Source: an uncultured Verrucomicrobia subdivision 3 bacterium (lineage in GTDB: Bacteria > Verrucomicrobiota > Verrucomicrobiae > Limisphaerales > UBA11358). From it: 64,000 nt of DNA. The DNA lies in the NCBI GenBank assembly GCA_903921455.1, contig CAIXPZ010000115.1:1-64000 (forward strand). The letters are read 5' to 3'. This document shows, one piece after another, positions 9,501-17,100 of the stretch (the first letter of the stretch is position 1; each line of letters opens with the position of its first letter). Both the position numbers and the translations under genes were made by a program. A model generated the notes under the pieces. The model worked only from the letters and a program-made list of their open reading frames with translations, was not told the origin of the DNA and ran no database searches.

Positions 9501-9881
9501 GGGGCGTATGGTCCGTTGACAAGCAGCGTGACGAGCGGGTCGATGACGCTGTTGCAGGGGATCACAAACGTGGTGCAAGTTTTGGTGACAGCGCAGGATC
9601 CGACGAAGACAAACCTCTACACGGTGAATGTGACGTTGCAGCCGAACCAGACAACAGCCCCGAAGCTGACGAACAACGTGAGTGGCGGTTCGTTGAATTT
9701 GAACTGGGGGGCGGAGTATCTGGGTTACCGGTTGCAAGTGCAGACGAACAACCTGAGTAAGGGCGTGAGCAAGCTGACGAATGACTGGGACACGGTGGCC
9801 GGTTCGTCAGCGACCAATGGCGCGAACATCACCATTCTCACGACCAACCTGAACGAGTATTATCGGCTGGTGTATCCTTGA
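3540..9881 (+). CDS. Giant secreted repeat protein with autotransporter-type beta-strand repeats (2113 aa)
   Basis: A signal peptide (MKIMFNFRALLTLAVMLALP, cleavage near SHA-NT) is followed by a long passenger rich in G, T, N and S. Many copies of the autotransporter-associated strand repeat (PF12951 style) are visible, for example LTLSGTNTYSGVTTVNAGTL and LSGADTYTGATIVSNGTLVV. Around residues 100-180 there is an inserted module (NHGFEPGQSATIAGV..GYNGTYIV) absent from the paralogue at 10004. Residues about 1935-2040 form a cadherin-like sandwich (PF12733 style), and the last 65 residues form a C-terminal module ending YYRLVYP. No beta-barrel domain is seen, so it is probably a secreted or surface matrix protein, not a true type V autotransporter. 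From about 9340 onward, codon use shifts to G- and A-ending codons. Start 3540 was chosen for the signal peptide; no Shine-Dalgarno site is evident. Confidence 0.85.
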   Translation: MKIMFNFRALLTLAVMLALPLASHANTYTKADNTNRLDQAVSWGGTAPTATDVANWSGTYSASTVTNSLATALPGSALSWQGITVGTVSGTALTTNTIVARTTNITAAAEAVVNGFNVVTITTAANHGFEPGQSATIAGVTPSGYNGTYIVAGVPAATQFTYTNATGSLSAGTAFGTVQSAIYIGGSGTATANSKLTIGSSGIDLTSANVSVVINDNTNVFNGSQQWKVPAGRVLRFSNGGVTAASTRADTSGSDGTIEISGGGVVSLNPGGSTGFTDANSFAPFTGSWQVDSGTTLRSVRNGATALGTGSITLNNGTLSAGGINGDQGNWTWNSTINLNSATTSYISEQLPTGTGRSLLLTGSINGSGNLIFIEPMVSATTFTSQDAGFVLSGSDSMSGTVTIGGPVENGVPGRLTFLRVGGNATGTAVTLGAGSLGSLGSATSVINNGVLSFTRVDGYSLPCAVTGTGTLRIGSQNTATGTSGFVGDAYQVITLTGANTYSGQTIINAGTLTLGAGATLPNTSLIAITTNTVNGGAVINTFDVSALAGYTVGAGQVLSLNGGLVNGNLTLGTGSTNYIAPGCSNLVGNLNITGNLNLSGGTNIFVLDINNTPANDTVTVGGTLTASGVTTLQFVPPGSGLNAGTYTLFTAANPVSATSANFSIAGLTAGPRPQTFSIAVSGNTVQLVVVGSPGNLTWVGDGTANVWNTGTTSNWFNNLTSLKDVFYANDIVTFDDTGSNTPAINLTGTLLPSAVNVTATKNYTFGGSGQMGGAGTLTVSGSGTLSINNSNSFTGGVTLTAGVLAITNEFALGNPTNAAPANVTLNGGALMVTNSLTLGANTNRGITLGGSGGTLNVSNAATTLTVASIVAGTGNALTKTGNGTLVLSNANTHSLTVVNGGSVICGSGKATGTGSSWAAGATIQSGFLDINGQSNYKPSDGVSNYLFFTAVTFGQVNAATTELKDTTASHAGFIIYNGTSPYAGIVYDGANDPGKATISAPWYGTGTSFATTRQVQVGTSANAPVGLEFTGTISQRTSIDGQNTTLEKTGDGVLKISNTNYFPGLKISGGKLIAGHVNALGSVRAIANTVTVTGSGSTLDLNGFSPTISDLEDGGTSDGTVLNNGGSASTLTVTHGTVVSSFSGTLANGSSTLALTKAGANTVTLSGADTYTGATIVSNGTLVVSGSLSAGSAVTVFSNATFRVDGGTVNRPVAINNAGTLSVNNNAVVNSTVIISDGGNVSVPGAGTVTNLTFANTGAMNFNVANGGILTVAGTDGVTNNGAVNSVTLNITGVAPAPGTYVLIAYSGSLKGSGYNAFKLGTTPGGASYTLVNNPGVAVELTVTPALFWSGAQSSEWSTNAIGGLMNWTLLGNPTDYTNGAVVVFDDSLTGSTTVDSSVANITPANVYFNNSANTYTLQGSAAIAGATSLGKNGSGTLTIANNNSYSGGTTINAGAVQVGTNGTSGSLGSGAISVVTDLQFNRADARTVTNNISGVGTVEQNGSGTLTLSGTNTYSGVTTVNAGTLIVTNGNAIGDSGTVSVASGATFQVNSSETIGGFTTVAGSTINGQTGTLTYSSGSILGNLTGAGGLTWKGAADTASGQFTTADALAFNGTLTLRGGTPSTSPGNMEGTAGRFWLHSTGGSQLPGTAFALDTGASATNGQDFIIGDWDATSGNRSLNLSSLTGYGTIRTDAGATGTRNLVVNQSSGDTTFNGMILSHAGTGGQIRGLALVKTGSSSLTLANVVGYETLLSGGNAPLTVNVLNGTLVMNATNTYTDPTTVSNGLLLVNGVIASDVTVTGGSLGGTGLIQSSVTVQNGGTLFTSPTGLGTLTISNTLTFQSGSTNLIKIIATNSTSDLVQGFVSATYAGSLVVSNLTGALTNGQSFQIFSSGGTGNFASITPAPGGGLLWSFNPTNGVLSAVSSIVISTNAELTSLLLTPGTLTPAFTSNVTSYATTNYLPNNPVTVTAISADTNATLQLSFNGGAYGPLTSSVTSGSMTLLQGITNVVQVLVTAQDPTKTNLYTVNVTLQPNQTTAPKLTNNVSGGSLNLNWGAEYLGYRLQVQTNNLSKGVSKLTNDWDTVAGSSATNGANITILTTNLNEYYRLVYP

Positions 9882-9907
9882 TTTGATTGGAAAATATAAG
9901 TTCACAG

Positions 9908-9940
9908 CCGGTTTCCGGAGTTCCCGGAAACCGGTATTTT
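9908..9940 (+). terminator. Strong intrinsic terminator after the giant repeat gene
   Basis: A perfect 11-bp stem (CCGGTTTCCGG / CCGGAAACCGG) with loop AGTTC is followed by TATTTT. It lies 27 bp after the stop codon and separates the gene from the next giant gene, which therefore needs its own promoter. Confidence 0.8.
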
Positions 9941-10003
9941 GTGCAGAGATAGTTGCCTGATATCGAATCATCATCCCGTGGTTCACTGTTGTTATTTGTA
10001 AAA

Positions 10004-13000
10004 ATGAAACGAACCTTCATCCTTCTGGTTTTGACCCTGGCCTGCGCCTGCTCAGCCCGAAGCCAGGCCATCACCAAGGCCGATAACGCAACGGCGCTCG
10101 GCACCGGGTCAAGCTGGACTGGTGGCGCAGCGCCGGGCAGCACCAATATCGCCAGCTGGTCCGGTGCTTATGCCGTGGTGAGTTTGGGGGCGGCGTTGCC
10201 CGGCTCCGCGATGACTTGGGGCGGAATCAGTATCGGCACGATTTCCGGGGCCGGGGCGGGCACCATGGTTTCCATTGGGGGCACTGGCAGCGCCACGACT
10301 GGCAGTGCGCTGACCCTCGGGACTAACGGGATTGACCTATCCGCTGCCAGCACCAATGCCGTGATCAATTCCACCGCGATTGCCTTCAGCGGCAACCAGA
10401 TTTGGAACGTGGTTTCAGGAATGAATTTCCGGCTGGGCACCACCGGAACCGGATCGGCCAACGCCAAGGCTGTCACGTCCGGCAACGACGGTATCATCAT
10501 CCTCAGCGGCAGCGGCGTGGTGGACCTGAACGAGGGCGGAAGCAGCGGATTTGCGGATGCCGCCGGCTTCGCCGGATTTGGCGGGCAGTGGCTGGTGAAC
10601 AGCGGCGCAACCCTGCGCGCCCTGCGCAACGGCGCGACGGCTTTTGGCTCCAACACGGCCAGCAATGCCATCACCCTGAACGGCGGCACGCTGGCCGTGG
10701 GCGGCATATCGGGGTCGCAAGGCAACTGGACGTGGACCACGCCGATTACTTTGATGACCGGCACCTCTTCCACGATCGACAATCAAATCTATAACAACGG
10801 AAGTATTTTCAACCGCAATCTTAATCTGAACGGCCCCATCAGCGGATCAGGGAATCTGGCCTTTAATTCCAACTCCGTGGCGATGACCAGCAGCGCCGAC
10901 ACCGGGTTCATTCTGGCGGCTACCAACATGATGTCCGGCACCGTGAGCATTAATCCGGGCGCGTATCTTCGCGTCGGCGGAGTGGGTGGAACCAGCACTT
11001 CAACCGGCGCAGGCGCCAGCGGCACACTGGGAACGGCCAGTATAATCAACAATGGCACACTGACCTTGAGCCATTCCAATGCTTGGACTTTTGCCAATAC
11101 CGTCGCCGGAGCCGGCAACCTGCGCATCGGCGGCACGGTCAGCGGTGCCGGCAGTCAGATAGTCGCGCTTACCGGCGCGCACACTTACACCGGCCCCACC
11201 ACCGTGAATGCCGGCACCCTGCAAGTGGACGGTTCCATCGCTGCCGGAAGCGCCGTAAGTGTTCAAGCAAGCGCTATTCTAGAGGGCAACGGCGTAATTA
11301 ACGGTCCGGTCGCCGTGAACAACGGCGGCACTTTGGCGGCAGGTACGATCGCAGCCATAGGCACACTCACCATCAGCAACGGGCTTACCCTGAGTGCCAC
11401 CAGCACTAATTTAATGCGCCTCCAAAAGTCGGGCGTCTCACTCACGAATGATTTGGTTAAAGGCCTTACCAATTTGACCTACAATGGCACCCTGGTGGCC
11501 ACCACCAATGCCGGAACCCCGCTGGCGCTAGGCGACACCTTTACGCTATTCCAAGCACAGGCTTATAGCGGCAGTTTTGCCAATTTAATTTTACCAGCAC
11601 TCCCGGCCGGATGGACTTGGGACACCTCACAGCTAACGATCAACGGCAGCATCCAAGTGGTTTCCGCAGCGGTGACTCCCCCGCCAATAATTACCGGACT
11701 TTCGCCGACAAACGGCTCCGCGCTGGGCGGCACAGTGGTGATGATCACGGGCAGCAATTTTGTCTCCGGCGCTACCGTGAGTTTTGGTGGCGTGGCGGCA
11801 GTGTCGGTGGTTTTCAACAGCAGCACCCAACTCACCGCGACCACGCCGGCACTGGCGGCGGGCACGATGAATGTGCAGATGATGAATCCCGACAGCCAAT
11901 CCGCGACGGCGACCAATGCCTTTACGGTGCTTTGGGCACCCGATGCGGCGGCAGTTTATGCCTGGTATGCGGGCGACACGTCCCTTGGAGTCGGTGCGGA
12001 TAATTACAGCATCACAGCTTGGAATAATTTGGGAACCGCCGGCACCAATAGCGCCTCCACCCAGGCAGGTCGAAACCTGATTAATCTCACTGGCTCGCCA
12101 CAGAAACTCTGGCTGCGCACGCCGAATGGCGCTGCCGTTGGCGCGGTGTATTTTGGCGGCAGTGACGGCATTTGGGCCGCCAAGGCCAACTTTGGAATTC
12201 TCACCAACAACCGCACATTGATCATTTACGCCCGCATAAGCAACAGCGTTCCTGAAGGATTCCTGTTCGATTCCACCTCGACCACGCCGGGCTATACCCG
12301 CGCACTAGTCTGGTCAAATTACTGGCGGGTCAGTGTAGACAGCAGCGCCGGCACCCAGACGACACCCGTCGTGACCAATGTCTGGCAGGTTCACAGTTTT
12401 GTCCTCACCACAAACGGCGGCGCGCCGCTTTTCCAACATTTCATCAACGGTGCGCAGGCAGGAAATATCACCGTGGCCTCGCCGAGTTACTTAAGCGGAC
12501 TGATGATCGGCGCAAACGTCGCCCAGGCATTGGGCATTCAGGTGGCCGTGGCTGAAATGCTGGTCTTTAATAGCGCACTGGACGTCACCGCGCGAACGAA
12601 CGTGGAAAATTATCTCACGCAAAAATGGGCCGGCGTGGCGGCGGACACCAACGCGCCCGTGTTTTCCGTGCCCTATGTCTATACCCCGGTTTTCGCCGCC
12701 GGGCAGGACGGCTACACCTGTTATCGTATCCCGGGCATAGTCACGACGACCAATGGCACGGTCATCGCCGTTTCCGATGGACGCATCGGCAGTTGCGGCG
12801 ACATCCCGACACCGCTCGACCTTGTTTGCAAACGCAGTTTCGACAACGGTGCGACGTGGGGGCCGCTCCAAGTCATCGCCGATTACGGCAGCAACCCAAA
12901 CGACGTCGACACTTACCCGGCCTATGGCATGACCAATATTTCCCGGGTCGCCTCCGGCGATGCCGCATTGCTCCTGGACCGGACCAACGGCCGGGTCTGG

Positions 13001-14158
13001 GTGTTTTATGACAACGGCGGCGTCACCAATGGCGCCCGGAAAATCAAACTGGAACTCCGCTATTCGGACGATGACGGCGCAACATGGTCCTCGCGCATCG
13101 ATCTTGAGGCAACCAATCCCGGCCTCCGTCCGGCCGGCGGTGAATTTCTTGTCGGACCGGGCAATGGCATCCAACTGACGGAAGGCGCGCATGCTGGGAG
13201 ACTTATTTTTCCCGTCTATTATTACGCCTCCCCTTCCTCATCCATGGTCATCTACAGCGATGACCATGGGGCAACGTGGCAGCGGGGAGCAACCGCTGGA
13301 ACCGGGGGTGGCGAATGTCAGGTAGCTGAAACCCCCGGCGGCGGATTGATCATTTCAATGCGCGATAACAATTTCTCGTGGGGCGGGGTCCGCACTTTCA
13401 GCCGCAGCACCGATGGCGGCGCGACATGGGGCGTGCTGTTCACGAACACCACCAATCCGGCATCGATACCTGACCCGGCCTGCCAGGGAAACATCTACCG
13501 GCTCACCACCACCAACGACAGCAACGCCAGCCGCCTGATCCACGCCAACGCAGCCAGCGCCTCCGCACGCGTGAATATGACCTTGCGTATCAGTTATGAC
13601 GAAGGGGCGACCTGGCCGGTCAGCAATATGGTCTATGCCGCCGGCTCGGCGTATTCGTCGGTGACAAAGCTCGCCACCGGCGAAGTCGGGCTGCTGTTTG
13701 AAAAAGATCCCTACGGCAGCTTGACCTACGTCCGCGCCTCGGTGGCGCAAATCAGCGGCGGCGCTGATTCACTACCGCCCTACACCGTCTGGGCCGGGAA
13801 CAATTTCTCCCCCGCGCAACTGATGAATTCTGCCATCTCCGGGGCCAACGCCGATCCGGATAACGATGGTTCCAGCAACTATCAGGAATTTATCGCCGGC
13901 ACCAATCCGCTTGACGGCACCAGCTATCTGCAGCTGTATTTAATGCCACCGATCGCCGGGACCAATCCCCCGACACTGAATTTTCAAGCCATCTCCAACA
14001 AAACCTACACGGTCCAGACCCGCACGAACCTGCTCGCTGACACCTGGCGCCAATTTCTGAACATCACCGCCACGACCAGCAATACGGTGATCGCGCTACC
14101 CGTGAATCCCACAAATGGCACACAGTTTTTCCGGGTCGTTACCCCATTAGTCCCCTGA
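10004..14158 (+). CDS. Giant secreted sialidase with autotransporter-type repeats, TIG and LamG-like domains (1384 aa)
   Basis: The signal peptide (MKRTFILLVLTLACACSARS) is followed by a repeat passenger paralogous to the start of the 3540 protein (ITKADNATALGTGSSWTGG; GISGSQGNWTWTTPI). Residues about 560-640 are an IPT/TIG fold (GLSPTNGSALGGTVVMITGS), and about 645-885 look like a LamG-type lectin domain. Residues about 890-1270 are a GH33 exo-sialidase. It has the arginine motif YRIP and five Asp boxes (SFDNGATW, SDDDGATW, SDDHGATW, STDGGATW, SYDEGATW). The nucleophile tyrosine is probably in AYSSVTKL, followed by GLLFE. The C-terminal 90 residues end in FFRVVTPLVP, resembling the tails of the two other giants. 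It should release sialic acid from glycoconjugates outside the cell. ATG 10004 fits the signal peptide; an upstream in-frame ATG at 9953 is unlikely. Confidence 0.88.
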   Translation: MKRTFILLVLTLACACSARSQAITKADNATALGTGSSWTGGAAPGSTNIASWSGAYAVVSLGAALPGSAMTWGGISIGTISGAGAGTMVSIGGTGSATTGSALTLGTNGIDLSAASTNAVINSTAIAFSGNQIWNVVSGMNFRLGTTGTGSANAKAVTSGNDGIIILSGSGVVDLNEGGSSGFADAAGFAGFGGQWLVNSGATLRALRNGATAFGSNTASNAITLNGGTLAVGGISGSQGNWTWTTPITLMTGTSSTIDNQIYNNGSIFNRNLNLNGPISGSGNLAFNSNSVAMTSSADTGFILAATNMMSGTVSINPGAYLRVGGVGGTSTSTGAGASGTLGTASIINNGTLTLSHSNAWTFANTVAGAGNLRIGGTVSGAGSQIVALTGAHTYTGPTTVNAGTLQVDGSIAAGSAVSVQASAILEGNGVINGPVAVNNGGTLAAGTIAAIGTLTISNGLTLSATSTNLMRLQKSGVSLTNDLVKGLTNLTYNGTLVATTNAGTPLALGDTFTLFQAQAYSGSFANLILPALPAGWTWDTSQLTINGSIQVVSAAVTPPPIITGLSPTNGSALGGTVVMITGSNFVSGATVSFGGVAAVSVVFNSSTQLTATTPALAAGTMNVQMMNPDSQSATATNAFTVLWAPDAAAVYAWYAGDTSLGVGADNYSITAWNNLGTAGTNSASTQAGRNLINLTGSPQKLWLRTPNGAAVGAVYFGGSDGIWAAKANFGILTNNRTLIIYARISNSVPEGFLFDSTSTTPGYTRALVWSNYWRVSVDSSAGTQTTPVVTNVWQVHSFVLTTNGGAPLFQHFINGAQAGNITVASPSYLSGLMIGANVAQALGIQVAVAEMLVFNSALDVTARTNVENYLTQKWAGVAADTNAPVFSVPYVYTPVFAAGQDGYTCYRIPGIVTTTNGTVIAVSDGRIGSCGDIPTPLDLVCKRSFDNGATWGPLQVIADYGSNPNDVDTYPAYGMTNISRVASGDAALLLDRTNGRVWVFYDNGGVTNGARKIKLELRYSDDDGATWSSRIDLEATNPGLRPAGGEFLVGPGNGIQLTEGAHAGRLIFPVYYYASPSSSMVIYSDDHGATWQRGATAGTGGGECQVAETPGGGLIISMRDNNFSWGGVRTFSRSTDGGATWGVLFTNTTNPASIPDPACQGNIYRLTTTNDSNASRLIHANAASASARVNMTLRISYDEGATWPVSNMVYAAGSAYSSVTKLATGEVGLLFEKDPYGSLTYVRASVAQISGGADSLPPYTVWAGNNFSPAQLMNSAISGANADPDNDGSSNYQEFIAGTNPLDGTSYLQLYLMPPIAGTNPPTLNFQAISNKTYTVQTRTNLLADTWRQFLNITATTSNTVIALPVNPTNGTQFFRVVTPLVP

Positions 14159-14178
14159 TCCCCGTAAATTGCTCAGGG
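14153..14178. terminator. Hairpin spanning the convergent stop codons
   Basis: CCCTGA (14153-14158) and TCAGGG (14173-14178) form a 6-bp stem with a 14-base loop. The stop codons of both convergent giant genes lie within the arms. There is no clear T-run on either side, so if it terminates transcription it is a weak, bidirectional type. Confidence 0.35.
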
Positions 14179-17100
14179 AAACCGCAGGCGGAAAAAAAGC
14201 GCTCCGGATGACAAGCTATTGGATACCGTGATGGAGTTGGTATTCGCGGAACCCGGCCAGATCTGCCAGTTGCCCGGCCCGCTGGTAGACAAGTTGGTCT
14301 GAAATTCCAGCGTCCAGCCGATATGATCCACCGGCCAGGAAAACTGCAGCCAGTTTCCGTTCGCTGCCCAAACCAGGTTCGTTGGATTCGGGTTGACGGT
14401 TTGAATGACGGCGAGCGTGCCGTTGGTCGCGGTCCACACCCAGCCCAAGCCGGAATTCAACACCGGAAGATTGGTGGCGCTAAAATGGCCGCTGAAACCT
14501 GGTGCGCCAAACAAGACAAAACTATCGCCGGCGGAAAAATTATTCTGGCCGACATTCGTCACGGTCAGCGTGCCACTGTAAGCGAGCGCATTGCCAGCGA
14601 TCACTTTTCCGGCGTTTGGGAAGCTTGACCGGCTGATTAACGACTGCACGGTCCCGTTCAGAACAGGGGCATTGCTGAACGTCAGCGAGCCCAGCGGATT
14701 GCCCGGTGAGAGGATCCCATAATTGGTCACCAGACCATTGATCACGCCCGTGCCAGCCAACTTGCCGGCGGCAGCAACCGTGATCGGCGACGTTGCGGGA
14801 TGAATGCCGTTGATGACGAGACTGCCGCCGTTGACATTCACGGAACCGGTGAGCGTATTCGTCGCGGCCAGCACCTGGGTGCCGGCGGTAATGGTGAGCG
14901 TCACATCGGAACTTGCCGATCCAGCGCTGGCGGTTTCTTTGCCGATGATATTGGCCATCGTCAACGAACCATTGCCGAGCTTTTCAAACGCCACGCCGCG
15001 CACAGTCCCGGCCCCACTGGTATGCGAAAGCAGCATCCCGTTAAAGGTCGTATCGCCAGCCTGGTTAACGATGACATGGCGAACGCCTGCCACCCCCGCA
15101 TCGGTCCGCAGGGTGCCGTAACCCGTGAGCGAGGAAAGCGTAAGTTTGCGGTTACCCGAATTGGCATCCCAATCACCAAGAATGAAGTCCATGCCATTGT
15201 CGGGCGACGCACCAGTATCGAGCGCGAAGGTCGTGCCGGCAGCTTGCGTTCCAACAGGAGCGTGAAGCCAAAAATAAAGCGTGCCCATGGCGCCGGGCGC
15301 GGTGGAGACATTACCGCCGCGGAGGCGAAGGGTGCCGTTGAAATTCAACGCATTCGTGGAATTAAATGCCGATGTTGCCGTGGGGGTGATTTTATTGATG
15401 GTCAGCGTCGTGGAGCCGGTGAGCGTGGCGGCGCTCAAGTTAACGATGCCGCTATCCGCATTGCCGATGGTGAGATTATGTTGCGTGCCCACATTCACTG
15501 GGCCGTTAAACGTAAGTCCAAAGGCACCGGGCAGAGCAAGATCGCTGGCCGCGGCATTGAGAATGCCGCCGGCCGTGATCGCTGATTCGAGCGAGACCGT
15601 GCCACCAGCACCACCAAAAACGGCGATGGCGGCGCTGCCCCAGCTGGTGTGCGGCCGGCCGCTGCCCTGATCCCAATTGGTCAGGGTCGTGCTCCAAATA
15701 CCCGCCCCGCCCTGGCTTGATCCATCACCATTGATTCCAATATCCACCACACCGCCATCCCAAAAAAGACCACCGGAAACGACAGGCGCAAAGCTGGCCA
15801 TCAACGTGGCGTTGCTGGTGACGTTCGTGTCAGTGCGCGGATTCACAGTCGCCCCATCATTCCACCCGGAAAAAAAACAATTCACATCCGGCGTGGCGGT
15901 CACCGCCGTGCCGGTGCCGGCATACGCCACATTTTGCGTGGCGATGCCTGATATAGTCCCACCCGGACCGGCGAGATATATCAACGTGACGTTGCCGGGG
16001 AGAAAATTTGCCGTGACCGTGAGGTTATCCGAGATGTTTGTATCCATCCGGGGATTGCTGGTCAGCCCATCGCTCCAACCTGAGAATATGTAATTTGAAT
16101 CCGGCAAGGCCGCCACCGCAGTCCCGCTGCCTCGGTAGGTCACCGTCTGGACGCTTGCGCCGGCAAGATTGCCGTTCGTTCCAGCGAGATAGGTCAGTGT
16201 GAAACTGTTCGTCACGAAATTCGCCGCCACGGACAAGCTAAAAACCAGATTAGTGTCGGTGCGCGGATTGTCGGTGCGCCCATCGCTCCAGCCGGTGAAA
16301 ACAAAATTGGAGTTCGCCGCCGCCGTCACCGCCTGACCGCTGGCGGCGTAAGCGATGTTTTGTGTGGCATTCCCACTGATGCTGCCGTTAACACCCGGCA
16401 GGTATATAAGCAAGTTGCTCGCGGTGACAGTCGCGGCGGAAAAATCCACGGAAGCAATGTTCACCGCGCCTTTGCCGACGGGGTCGCGCGTGCCAAAATG
16501 CACGCCAGGTTCGAGCGCCGGACCGGCGAAGGCGGCAGCGACTGAGCCAAGGGTCAGACCATCAAATACCAACTCGGCGTTCGGGCTACCGCCCCCGGAC
16601 TTTCTCAGCTTCAAGTTATGATAAGCGCTGTCATCGCCGGATTGCAGCACGACCGTTTTCACGGCACCACCATTGGTGAAAATGGCCGTAAGCGTCCCCG
16701 ACAAGTCACGTTTGACTTGCACCAGCCAGCGGGTCGAGGCATCGCCATATTGAATGCAGAAACTCGGATTATTGGCATAACCGGCCGGAAAACGCGCGGT
16801 CAACGAATAAACCCAACCGGAACCGGCAAAGTTTGTTCCCTGGGGGCCAGTGAATTTACGCGAATAAAAATATCCCGTGCCGGTGCTGTCGCCATCCGTG
16901 ATGGTCCACGCAGGCGGGCTGGAATCATTGATGCTGGAGGCGGCTTGGTTCGTGGCGGCAGTTATGGCGGCGGCCATTTGCGCAGTGTTTGGCGTTTCGG
17001 CCCAGCCTTGGAAAATCGGAGAATGACCGGTGGTCACGGTGGTCAGTCCGGTGAACGGCGTGACGCCGGCCGCGCCGTTACCGTAGGGTTGTCCGAAAAC

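Noticed and set aside
3540..14158. Classical type V autotransporters
   Set aside because: The repeats match autotransporter passengers, but no C-terminal beta-barrel domain is visible; the ends carry a short beta module instead.
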